From NCBI GenBank assembly GCA_020853885.1, contig JADYXZ010000009.1:124001-188000 (forward strand): a stretch of DNA of 64,000 bases, given 5' to 3'. Every line of letters starts with the position of its first letter. Position 1 is the stretch's first letter. Below are positions 35,235-43,199 of the stretch, piece after piece. The DNA is from Bradyrhizobiaceae bacterium. Lineage in GTDB: Bacteria > Pseudomonadota > Alphaproteobacteria > Rhizobiales > Xanthobacteraceae. Made by a program: the position numbers and the translations under genes. The notes below the pieces were generated by a model. That model was not told where the DNA came from, did not search any database, and was given only the letters and a program-made list of their open reading frames with translations.

Positions 35235-35258
35235 CCTCCTTCGCTTTGCGCTCGGAGG
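35235..35258 (-). promoter_or_regulatory. Ribosome-site-sequestering hairpin (expression platform)
   Basis: On the minus strand CCTCC pairs with GGAGG, the ribosome site of the symporter, around an inner CGC-AAA-GCG stem. An alternative TCGG/CCGA stem would use part of the same anti-ribosome-site strand. This arrangement suits TPP-dependent control of translation. Confidence 0.5.
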
Positions 35259-35322
35259 TGCCGAAAAACCGCTGGATCGTGGAATTGGCCTATAACGACC
35301 GCCGCTGCGGGAGATCGTCTTC

Positions 35323-35419
35323 GGCTTTCCCCACGCCGGTATGAACCGGATCGGGTTTTCGGGATCGGCGGCGGATCTGGCCACCCTCTCAGCCCGGCTG
35401 CCCCGGACTCCCCCAAGCC
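35323..35419 (-). ncRNA. TPP riboswitch (THI element)
   Basis: On the minus strand, P1 is GGCTT (35415-35419) paired with AAGCC (35323-35327). The pyrimidine-sensing element CTGAGA is at 35387-35392, and the pyrophosphate arm GATCCGGTTCATACCGGCGT at 35333-35352 is near-consensus and followed by GGGGA. All core parts are in order and the 97-base length is normal. It lies about 90 bases upstream of the SSS symporter start and should repress it when TPP is abundant. Confidence 0.93.
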
Positions 35420-35569
35420 ATCAATTTGCAGCGTGCACCGTAGCACTGCCGCGTGCGCGGTCAATTGGCTTGCTGCGCCTGCCTGCCATGCGCGATAGGG
35501 CCGGACGAAGATCGAGCGAAGCCTTTTCCACCCGCAGCGGCGACATTTCTCCGGCGCCTATAGGCGCTG

Positions 35570-37057
35570 CTAGCGTGAAAGCGTGCGGTGCACGGCGTCG
35601 CGCCAGCCGGCGATCCTGGCATCGCGGTCCGCAGCCATCATCGACGGCGAAAACCGGCGGTCGCGGCGCCAGCTCCTGGCGAAGCCCTCTTCGCCCGGCC
35701 AAACGCCGGCCTGGCGGCCGGCGAGCCAGGCGGCGCCGAGCGCCGTCGTCTCCAGCATGACGGGGCGGTCGACCGGCGCATTCAGGATGTCGGCGAGGCG
35801 CTGCATGGTCCAGTCGCTCGCCACCATGCCGCCGTCGACGCGGAGCACGGTGTCGCCTGCCGCCGTCCAGTCGCGGCGCATCGCCTCGAGAAGATCGTGC
35901 GTCTGGAAGCAGACGCTCTCGAGCACGGCGCGGGCGAACTCCTTCGGGCCGGTGGCGCGCGTCAGGCCGAAGAACGCGCCGCGCGCATCGGCATCCCACC
36001 ACGGCGCGCCAAGGCCGGTGAAGGCCGGGACGAGATAGACGTCCTGCTTCGGATCGGCTTCTTCCGCGAGAAAACCGGACTGGTCCGCGCGTTCGATCAG
36101 GCCGAGGCCGTCGCGCAGCCATTGCACGGCGGCGCCGGCGACGAAGATCGACCCTTCGAGCGCGTAGGTGGTGCGGCCGTCGAGGCGGTAGGCGATCGTG
36201 GTCAGCAGCCGGTTTTCGGAGCGGACGCGGTCGGCGCCAGTGTTGAGCAGCGCGAAGCAGCCGGTGCCGTAAGTCGATTTCATCATGCCGGCCGCGAAAC
36301 AGGCCTGGCCGACGGTGGCGGCCTGCTGATCGCCGGCGACGCCGCGGATCGCGACAGGCGCGCCGAAATGCACCGCATCGCTCACGCCGAACTCGGCGGC
36401 GGAGTCGAAGACTTCCGGCAGGATCGGGCGCGGGATGTCGAACAGCCTGAGGAGATCGTCGTCCCATTCGCCGGTTGCGATGTTGAACAGCATCGTGCGC
36501 GCTGCGTTCGTCGCATCGGTCGCGTGCACGCGGCCGCCGGTCAGCCGCCAGAGGAGAAACGTGTCGACGGTGCCGAAAGCGAGCTTTCCCGCCTCCGCCG
36601 CAGCCCGCACGCCGTCGATGTGATCGAGCATCCAGGCAAGCTTGGTGGCGGAGAAATAGGGATCGAGCAGCAGCCCGGTCCTTTCGGTCACCTCCGGCTC
36701 GGCGCCTTGCGATTTTAACCGGGTGCAGAGATCCGCGGTGCGGCGGTCCTGCCAGACGATCGCGCGATGGACGGGCTTTCCCGTTTCGCGGTCCCAGAGC
36801 AGCGTCGTCTCGCGCTGGTTGGTGATGCCGACCGCCGCGATATCCGGCGCCGAGAGCTTGGCGTCGGCGAGCGCGAAGCGCACCGTCTCCAGCACGGTCT
36901 GCCAGATGTCTTCCGGGTCATGCTCGACCCAGCCCGACTGCGGAAAGTATTGCGCGAATTCGCGCTGGCTCACGCCGTGCACGCGGTACTCGTCGTCGAA
37001 CACGATCGATCGCGTGGACGTGGTGCCCTGATCGATCGCGAGAATGTAGTCGGCCAT
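35570..37057 (-). CDS. glpK: Glycerol kinase
   Basis: A 495-residue FGGY-family kinase. [13 protein letters not shown] is the N-terminal ATPase fold motif, [14 protein letters not shown] and VWQDRRT bind glycerol, [16 protein letters not shown] is the central FGGY loop, and [12 protein letters not shown] follows. Length and motifs match GlpK closely. It phosphorylates glycerol to sn-glycerol 3-phosphate. No glpD or glpF is nearby; it ends in the gap before the riboswitch and appears to be a single-gene unit. Confidence 0.96.
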   Translation of the reverse strand: MADYILAIDQGTTSTRSIVFDDEYRVHGVSQREFAQYFPQSGWVEHDPEDIWQTVLETVRFALADAKLSAPDIAAVGITNQRETTLLWDRETGKPVHRAIVWQDRRTADLCTRLKSQGAEPEVTERTGLLLDPYFSATKLAWMLDHIDGVRAAAEAGKLAFGTVDTFLLWRLTGGRVHATDATNAARTMLFNIATGEWDDDLLRLFDIPRPILPEVFDSAAEFGVSDAVHFGAPVAIRGVAGDQQAATVGQACFAAGMMKSTYGTGCFALLNTGADRVRSENRLLTTIAYRLDGRTTYALEGSIFVAGAAVQWLRDGLGLIERADQSGFLAEEADPKQDVYLVPAFTGLGAPWWDADARGAFFGLTRATGPKEFARAVLESVCFQTHDLLEAMRRDWTAAGDTVLRVDGGMVASDWTMQRLADILNAPVDRPVMLETTALGAAWLAGRQAGVWPGEEGFARSWRRDRRFSPSMMAADRDARIAGWRDAVHRTLSR

Positions 37058-37181
37058 AACGAAACGCCCGGCGTCGGTGCAACGGATAACAATTCAGCTT
37101 AGCGCAACTCCGGCTTGGCGCCTCCGAAAGAGCGGAAGTCCTTCCGCGCCTCCCCGGGGCGATGCCGGCGGCGATATGTCG

Positions 37182-37196
37182 TTTGACTTAGTCAAA
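37182..37196. promoter_or_regulatory. Operator: TTTGAC-TTA-GTCAAA palindrome upstream of ABC binding-protein gene
   Basis: A perfect 6+6 inverted repeat with a 3-base centre, overlapping a possible -35 hexamer (TTGACT). It lies about 200 bases before the binding-protein ATG. A second copy of the same core is at 42028-42040, next to the MarR gene, so this is a probable MarR-type operator. Confidence 0.65.
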
Positions 37197-37397
37197 AGGC
37201 TGCTATACGTTTTACAATGACGGCTGCTGGGAGGAGTTAGCTTCGTTCGTCCGGGCGATCCACGGTACTGATTCCTTGCGGCCTCTTCCTGCGAATGAAT
37301 GAACAGGCCAGCATCGATCGGATGCTTTCGTCTTCTCCACACCGGCCGGCCAAAAAAACGTCGCTCAAGCGACGATGGTGCAAAGGAGGGGACCCCT

Positions 37398-38429
37398 ATG
37401 TTTCGCTCGATCACATCCGGCCTGGCTCTTATCGGCGCGCTGACCATATCGGCCGCCGCCCCGGCGCAGGAATGGAAAGAATCTCCTAAGATTCAGGCGC
37501 TTTACAAAGAGGCGCAGAAGGAAGGCAGCGTCGTCATCTGGGGCACCAATGCCGCAGAAGTCCGCTGGATTCCCGATGCCTTCACTGCAGCGTTCCCCGG
37601 CATCCAGGTCGAGATCCTGGGCGACAACGACATCGTGACCAAAGCGATCACCGAGGCCAGGGGCGGACGCCATTCCGTCGACGTCTTCCAGGCGACGCTC
37701 AATTCCATGATTCCGGCGTTCGAACGGAACCTGTTCACCGCGATCGACTGGTCGATGTTCGGTCTCCGTGACTCGGATGCGGTGCTCAAAGGCCATGTCG
37801 GCCTGTCGCACACTACCGCCTACGCTCTCGTCTTCAGGACCGACAAGTTCAAGAAGGCAGAGCTGCCGAACAACTGGCTGGAAATGGCTGACGAGAAATA
37901 TCGCGGCCAGATGGTGTCGAGCCTGTTCCTGCTGCCGCGCCTGATCGGCGGCATTGGCCTCGAGATCGGCGAACAAGGCGCAGTCGAGTATGCGCGCAAG
38001 CTGGTCGGCGGCTCCAACCTTCTGCTCACCCGCGCGCCGCGCGATACCTTCCTGCAGACCGGCGAGCGGTCCATTGCGCTCGGAGAGATCGACCATCTGG
38101 TCCGCGCCTGGATCGCGAACGGCCTTCCCGTCGACTACAAGATCCTTACGCCGGTCATTACCAGCCAGTTCGGCGTGTCGGTGATGGCCAAAGTGCCGCA
38201 TCCCAGCGCGGCACGCCTTCTCGCGGGCTATCTCGCCAGTCCCGATGGCAGGGCGGCGCGCACCAAGGCGACGTTTCAGTTCAACTATCTTCCCGGGTCC
38301 ACCGATCCGGTGCCTGCCGCGCTCCAGGCCGCCGGCGCCAAGATCATATACGACACCGTCGAGAACATGGGCGAGCGCGCGGAGATCATCAACCGGGTCT
38401 CGCCCGTCGTGACAGGCCAGGCGCGATAG
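37398..38429 (+). CDS. ABC transporter substrate-binding protein (Fe3+/polyamine/thiamine-type, family 1)
   Basis: A 343-residue periplasmic protein starting MFRSITSG with AAGGAGGGG upstream. A signal peptide at 1-23 ends in AAPAQ/E. KEGSVVIWGTNAAEVRWIPD and FPGIQVEIL fit the FbpA/AfuA-like group, but the conserved iron Tyr pair is not evident. HTTAYALVFRTDKF is typical of the hinge. With the following permease and ATPase it forms a complete importer. The regulator and enzymes beyond it suggest an organic acid cargo rather than iron. Confidence 0.88.
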   Translation: MFRSITSGLALIGALTISAAAPAQEWKESPKIQALYKEAQKEGSVVIWGTNAAEVRWIPDAFTAAFPGIQVEILGDNDIVTKAITEARGGRHSVDVFQATLNSMIPAFERNLFTAIDWSMFGLRDSDAVLKGHVGLSHTTAYALVFRTDKFKKAELPNNWLEMADEKYRGQMVSSLFLLPRLIGGIGLEIGEQGAVEYARKLVGGSNLLLTRAPRDTFLQTGERSIALGEIDHLVRAWIANGLPVDYKILTPVITSQFGVSVMAKVPHPSAARLLAGYLASPDGRAARTKATFQFNYLPGSTDPVPAALQAAGAKIIYDTVENMGERAEIINRVSPVVTGQAR

Positions 38430-38487
38430 AAACTCCCGCCACGCCGATCCGGTAGTGGATCATCCGCACCGCCGCCAACCCGGCCGG

Positions 38488-38510
38488 GGGACGCGTCTTC
38501 CACGCGTCCC
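38488..38510 (+). promoter_or_regulatory. Intercistronic hairpin between binding protein and permease
   Basis: A 9-bp inverted repeat, GGGACGCGT/ACGCGTCCC, with a 5-base loop, in the 84-base gap. It ends just before the first possible permease start. Position and type match the hairpins in three other transport operons of this window. Confidence 0.55.
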
Positions 38511-38513
38511 TCG

Positions 38514-40307
38514 ATGCCCTCTTTGCATAAAGTCGAGCGACGAGCGAAGGAGAGCGGTGGCGGCGATCCGGTCGCGGCAGCCGCTGACGAGGCGACGATG
38601 ACCGGCAGGCCACAAATCGATCTTGCAGGACGGCTCATCCCCGCGGCGGCGGGCCTGCTGGTGGTGCTGATCCTCGGCCTGCCGCTGGTGGTGCTGATCT
38701 ACACCGCCTTCCGCGGGCCGGGCGATTTCCTGCCGTTCGAGGACGGCGCGCGCTGGACGCTCAACAATGTCGCAAACCTGTTCGACGATCCGGTCATCCT
38801 GCAACAGGTGCTGCCGAACACGCTGATCTTCGTCGCCGGCACCGCATGTCTGACATTGACCATTGCATTCGTGCTGGCTTGGCTGGTCGAGCGCACCGAG
38901 CTGCGCGGCCGCGACTTCCTCTTCTCGCTCATCCTCTTCCCGTCGCTGGTTCCGACAGTGCTGCTCGCGATCGCCTGGATTACCCTGCTCAGCCCCAATG
39001 CAGGCTGGGCGAACCTGGCCATCCGTTCCGCGCTCGGTCTCTCCCAGTCGCAGGGACCCTTCAATCTCTTCAACATGTGGGGATTGATCGTTTGCCAGTC
39101 GCTGGCGTCGACGCCGTTCATGTTTCTGCTGCTGACGGCGACGCTGCGCACGATGAACCCGTCGCTGGAGGAGGCCGCGCAGGCATCGGGCGCGAACTTC
39201 TTCCAGACCTTTCGGCGGGTGACGATCCCGATCCTGCTGCCGGGGATTCTTGCTCCCTTCATCCTCATCACGCTGATCACGCTGGAGCAGTTCGAGCTTC
39301 CTCTCATCATCGGCCTGCCGGCGCGCATCAACGTCTTTTCCTATCGCATCTACAACGAGCTCAATCCCGCCAGCGGACTGCCCAACTACGGTGGCGCGGC
39401 GGCCGTATCGATCCTGTTTCTCATGCTCGGCTTCCTGGCGCTGCTGCTCTACAACTGGGTCACCCGGGAGAATGCGAAATACGTGACGGTGACCGGAAAG
39501 GCGTATCGTCAGAGCCGCTTCGCCTTGGGCAAATGGGCGATTCCGGCATACATATTTCTCGGGATCTATATCTCCTTCGCGGCGGTGCTTCCCGCCCTGA
39601 CCCTGCTTTGGACGAGCTTCTTCGGCTTCCGTATGCCCGGCAGCGCGAGCTGGGCCGACTTCAGCTTCAGCGCCTATCTGGTTCTCCTGTCCGATCCGAC
39701 GTTCTGGCGCGCGGCGCTCAACACCCTGATCGTCGCCGTCGCCTCGGGACTGATCGTGGTCCTGCTTGCAACCATCGTCGCATGGACCGTCACGCGCACC
39801 CGCTTCTTCGGCCGCAGGGCGCTGGAAATGCTAACATTCACGTCGCTCGGCATTCCTTCCGTCATCGTCGCCTTCGCCGTGATGGTCGTCTATCTTTCGC
39901 TGCCGCTGCAGATCTACGGGACGGTGGCCATTCTGGTCCTCGCCTATTGCTACCGCATGGCGACGGTTACACGCATCACCCGATCAAGCCTCATCCAGAT
40001 ACACCCGGAACTGGAGGAGGCCGCCGCCGCCTCCGGCGCCAGATGGTTCGCCACGCAATGGTACGTTTTGCTGCCGCTGATGATGCCGTCACTGATCTCC
40101 GGCTTCATCATCATGTTCATCATCGGCGTGCGGGAATTCACGATCCCGCTCGTCCTCTACAGCCCGGAAAACGTCGTGCTCTCGGTGTTGCTCTGGCAGA
40201 CCTTCCAAGCGGGACAGCCGTCGGTGACGGCGGCCCTGGCCACCCTGATCATCGTGCTGGTGCTTCCGGTGATCTTCTTCGCACGGCGTTTCCTGTCGAC
40301 GAACTGA
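38514..40307 (+). CDS. ABC transporter permease, double-domain (FbpB-like)
   Basis: A 597-residue protein with two fused BPD-transport domains of six hydrophobic segments each. Both EAA loops are visible: SLEEAAQASGANFFQTFRRV and ELEEAAAASGARWFATQWYV. The ATG at 38514 lacks a good ribosome site; an in-frame ATG at 38598 (MTGRPQID) is an equally good alternative and would give 569 residues. Fused permeases are normal for the Fe3+ and thiamine-type importers. The ATPase gene follows after 10 bases. Confidence 0.9.
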   Translation: MPSLHKVERRAKESGGGDPVAAAADEATMTGRPQIDLAGRLIPAAAGLLVVLILGLPLVVLIYTAFRGPGDFLPFEDGARWTLNNVANLFDDPVILQQVLPNTLIFVAGTACLTLTIAFVLAWLVERTELRGRDFLFSLILFPSLVPTVLLAIAWITLLSPNAGWANLAIRSALGLSQSQGPFNLFNMWGLIVCQSLASTPFMFLLLTATLRTMNPSLEEAAQASGANFFQTFRRVTIPILLPGILAPFILITLITLEQFELPLIIGLPARINVFSYRIYNELNPASGLPNYGGAAAVSILFLMLGFLALLLYNWVTRENAKYVTVTGKAYRQSRFALGKWAIPAYIFLGIYISFAAVLPALTLLWTSFFGFRMPGSASWADFSFSAYLVLLSDPTFWRAALNTLIVAVASGLIVVLLATIVAWTVTRTRFFGRRALEMLTFTSLGIPSVIVAFAVMVVYLSLPLQIYGTVAILVLAYCYRMATVTRITRSSLIQIHPELEEAAAASGARWFATQWYVLLPLMMPSLISGFIIMFIIGVREFTIPLVLYSPENVVLSVLLWQTFQAGQPSVTAALATLIIVLVLPVIFFARRFLSTN

Positions 40308-40317
40308 GGCTCGCATC

Positions 40318-41400
40318 ATGCTGAAGGTCGAAGGTCTGCGGAAATCCTACGGCGCGGTGCCGGTCATCGAGGATGTGAGCTTCTCCATACCCGAGGGGCA
40401 GTGCTACGCCCTGCTTGGGCCGAGCGGCTGCGGCAAGACCACGACGTTGCGGTGCGTGGCGGGGCTGGAAACCGCCGGCGCCGGACGCATCGAGATGTCG
40501 GGGCAGGTGGTCTACGACCACGCCAAGGGCATCAACGTTCCGATTTACGAGCGCCCGATCGGCATGGTTTTCCAGTCCTATGCGATCTGGCCGCATATGA
40601 ATGTCTTCCAGAATGTCGCCTTCCCGTTGAAGGTCGATCGCAAGGCCCCGAAAAAGGCGGAGATCGAGGAGCGCACCTTTGCCGCGCTCCGGCTGGTCGA
40701 CATGGAAGCCTATGCGATGCGGCCGGCGACTGCGCTTTCGGGCGGGCAGCAGCAGCGGGTGGCACTGGCGCGCGCGATCATCCGCAATCCGGCCCTCCTG
40801 CTCCTCGACGAGCCGCTTTCCAACCTCGACGCGCGTCTGCGCGACACAATGCGCAAGGAGCTATCCGAGTTGATCCGGCGTGTCGGCGTCACTGCGCTTT
40901 TCGTCACGCACGACCAGGCCGAGGCCTTTACGCTGTCGCAGAAGATGGCGGTCATGCATCGAGGCAGGCTGCTCCAGGAAGGAGACCCTTCCGAGCTCTA
41001 CCGGAATCCCGTCGAGCCCTTCGTCGCGACCTTCCTGGGTGCTGCCAACATATTGCCGGGTCGGGTCGTGTCGCAGGACAGGATCGCGCTGCCGGGAGAC
41101 CAGATTTTGCGGAAGACGAGCGAAGTCGCCGAAGGGGGCGAGGTCATTGTCATTCTGCGCCCGGAAACCATGCGCATCTCGCAAGAATCATCGCCCAAGG
41201 CCGCCGGACTCCGGGGCACGCTGGAATATTCCAGCTTCCAGGGCAGCTCCATCGAGTACACGGTGCGGATCGCGCCCGACGTGCGGCTGCGAGTCGTGAC
41301 GAACTCGTCCCGCGAATATGCGCAAGGCGAGCCGGTCGTCGTGGAATTCGATCCGGAGTCGGCTAGGGTGTTTCCGAAGGACGGTCACCCACCGAAGTGA
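40318..41400 (+). CDS. ABC transporter ATP-binding protein (FbpC/PotA-like)
   Basis: A 360-residue ATPase. Walker A is GPSGCGKTTTLRCVAG, the Q-loop lies in GMVFQSYAIWPHMNVFQN, the signature LSGGQQQRVALARA begins at about 140, and Walker B is LLLLDEPLSNLD. A C-terminal TOBE-like regulatory domain follows from about 245 (GAANILPGRVVSQDRIALPG). It powers the preceding permease. Its last 38 bases overlap the 3' end of the opposite-strand MarR gene. Confidence 0.94.
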   Translation: MLKVEGLRKSYGAVPVIEDVSFSIPEGQCYALLGPSGCGKTTTLRCVAGLETAGAGRIEMSGQVVYDHAKGINVPIYERPIGMVFQSYAIWPHMNVFQNVAFPLKVDRKAPKKAEIEERTFAALRLVDMEAYAMRPATALSGGQQQRVALARAIIRNPALLLLDEPLSNLDARLRDTMRKELSELIRRVGVTALFVTHDQAEAFTLSQKMAVMHRGRLLQEGDPSELYRNPVEPFVATFLGAANILPGRVVSQDRIALPGDQILRKTSEVAEGGEVIVILRPETMRISQESSPKAAGLRGTLEYSSFQGSSIEYTVRIAPDVRLRVVTNSSREYAQGEPVVVEFDPESARVFPKDGHPPK

Positions 41401-41914
41401 GGTTACCGTTCTGCGACGTCAACCGTCTTTCCGTTTCATACAGCTCGCTCGCTCGCACGGTCATCAGATCCATCAGGCGGAAGAGCTTCTGCCTGTCGGT
41501 TTTGGAGATGCCCGCCAGCAGCATCTCGTTGCGGGCCTCGGCATTGGCGAGCAAACGCAAAAAGACCCTGCTTCCTTTCCGGGTCAGCCGGTGCAGGACG
41601 TTGCGGCCCCGGCGTTCGCGCCAGACAAGGTCCTGCTTAACAAGCTCCGTGGTGCCGCGGCTGAGCTGCCCGCGATCGAGCGCGGAATGCTGAGCCAGCT
41701 CGTTCAATGTGAGCGGCTGGAACTCGCCCAGCAGAATCATGATGCGCGCGCCTTCCTGCGCCAACCCGATCTCGCGCTTGGCATTGAGGTTCGTCGCCCG
41801 CCGCAACACGGTCGCCAGCGTGTAGATGCGCGGCGCGACGAAACGGGGGTCCTTCCCTCTCCGCTGGCCGTCGCCGGGAGGCTGGCTTTTCGCAATATTC
41901 GGTTTCTTGCCCAT
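41363..41914 (-). CDS. MarR-family transcriptional regulator
   Basis: A 183-residue protein starting MGKKPNIAK with GGAAG 5 bases upstream; a longer frame start is less likely. The winged helix is clear: LTLNELAQHSALDRGQLSRG is the helix-turn-helix and WRERRGRNVLHRLTRKG the wing. It is divergent from the amidohydrolase gene and tail-overlaps the ATPase gene. MarR proteins in aromatic-acid clusters often release DNA on binding a CoA thioester or the free acid. It probably binds the TTGAC-N3-GTCAA sites at 37182 and 42028. Confidence 0.85.
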   Translation of the reverse strand: MGKKPNIAKSQPPGDGQRRGKDPRFVAPRIYTLATVLRRATNLNAKREIGLAQEGARIMILLGEFQPLTLNELAQHSALDRGQLSRGTTELVKQDLVWRERRGRNVLHRLTRKGSRVFLRLLANAEARNEMLLAGISKTDRQKLFRLMDLMTVRASELYETERRLTSQNGNLTSVGDRPSETP

Positions 41915-42027
41915 CAGAACTTCCGTCCGCAAGGTCGTGGAAACGGATCGATGGTTGGGTGCCACGAGTCGCGCCCTGCTGACCAGCCGAAACATTTTCC
42001 GGGCAAGCACATCCTGTTCTTGATTTA

Positions 42028-42057
42028 TTGACAAAGTCAAATGACAGAGTCTAATAA
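42028..42057 (+). promoter_or_regulatory. Promoter with overlapping MarR-type operator for amidohydrolase/CoA-ligase genes
   Basis: Consensus -35 TTGACA (42028-42033) and -10 TAATAA (42052-42057), spaced 18 bases. The palindrome TTGAC-AAA-GTCAA (42028-42040) covers the -35 box, and its half-sites match those at 37182-37196. The site lies between the divergent MarR gene and the amidohydrolase gene, so repressor binding would block the promoter. Confidence 0.7.
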
Positions 42058-42084
42058 CGAAAACGATTGCCTGGGGAGGATGTC

Positions 42085-43152
42085 ATGAAGATCGGTCGTT
42101 TCGTCGTCGACACGCACGTCCATGCGCAGCGCCACGCTGCCGGCGACCGGCTGAGGCAGCGGGCCGCCACGGACAATCAGAACGACGCGCGCTACACCGA
42201 TCTAAGTCACGAAATGCGGCATCTGATTGCGTATGACAATTCGCCCCGACTGAAGTTCGACATGGAGACCTACGGCGTCGACATGTGCGTGCTGCTGCCG
42301 TCGTTCGGAATGACCAACGAGATCAATCTGGAAATCGTCCGCAACGACCCCGATAAATTCGTGGCCGTCTGCAACGCCAAGAAAACGGTGGACAAGGCGC
42401 TCGCGGGTGAGGAGCCGTGGTCCATCGAAGCCGCCTGCGCGGAGCTGGACGGATATCTGTCCACCGGCAATTTCATCGGCATCGGCGAAGGCTGCCCGGG
42501 CAACCCCACCCGCAAGACGACCATCGGCCAGACCGAGCGAATGGACGAGATCCGCGTCGCCATGCAGCTCGCGCGCAAGCACAAGGTGCCGATGCAGTTC
42601 CACACCGGCGTCGTCATGGGCTACCCGCTCACGCATTGCTACTGGCCCGAGACGCTCAACCCGATGTGGCTGATCGATATCGCGACGGAGTTTCCCGACG
42701 TTCCGATGGTTCTCAACCACGGCGGCATGCAGGGCTGGCACTCGAAAAAATGGGTGGAGGACTGTCTGTTCCTCGCCGCGGCATCCGACAACGTCTATCT
42801 CGAGACCGGCCTCTGGTGGACCGAGCTCTATGAGCGGGCGCTGGTCGATCCCAATATCGGCCCGGAGAAGCTCATGTGGGGTACGGACTGGGGCGCGAGC
42901 CTGCCGATCCACGGGCAGCTGCGCCATGAACCGCAGACCTATGCCGTCCAGTATCGGCGCCAAGGCGTCGTATCGCACCAGGTCGACATGTGGGGCTGGA
43001 GTCTCAAGCAGCTCTGGCGCCTGGACATTCCCCAGGACGACCTGAATCTCATCCTCGGCGGCACCGCAGCGCGGGTCTACAAGCTTCCTGTGCCGCATAC
43101 CCGCCTTTTCAAGCCAGTGAACCCGAAACTCGTCCCGCAGATGGAAAAATAA
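42085..43152 (+). CDS. Amidohydrolase family 2 protein (metal-dependent hydrolase/decarboxylase)
   Basis: A 355-residue TIM-barrel enzyme starting MKIGRFVVDTHVH behind GGGGAGGA. Metal ligands expected: HVHAQRH near the N-terminus, QFHTGVVMGYP, a His in VLNHGGMQGWH, and the late Asp in WGTDWGASLP. Members of this family include ACMSD-like nonoxidative decarboxylases and lactone or ring hydrolases. Together with the CoA ligase 47 bases downstream it suggests processing of an aromatic or cyclic carboxylic acid. The exact reaction is unknown. Confidence 0.85.
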   Translation: MKIGRFVVDTHVHAQRHAAGDRLRQRAATDNQNDARYTDLSHEMRHLIAYDNSPRLKFDMETYGVDMCVLLPSFGMTNEINLEIVRNDPDKFVAVCNAKKTVDKALAGEEPWSIEAACAELDGYLSTGNFIGIGEGCPGNPTRKTTIGQTERMDEIRVAMQLARKHKVPMQFHTGVVMGYPLTHCYWPETLNPMWLIDIATEFPDVPMVLNHGGMQGWHSKKWVEDCLFLAAASDNVYLETGLWWTELYERALVDPNIGPEKLMWGTDWGASLPIHGQLRHEPQTYAVQYRRQGVVSHQVDMWGWSLKQLWRLDIPQDDLNLILGGTAARVYKLPVPHTRLFKPVNPKLVPQMEK

Positions 43153-43199
43153 GTTTCTGCCGTGGAGATATCGGCTCAGGGATCAGGACAGCGCACGAC

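Noticed and set aside
37398-41400. Ferric iron transporter fbpABC
   Set aside because: The family match is real, but the iron-binding Tyr pair is not evident and the linked enzymes and MarR control suggest an organic substrate, so no iron function or gene symbol was assigned.
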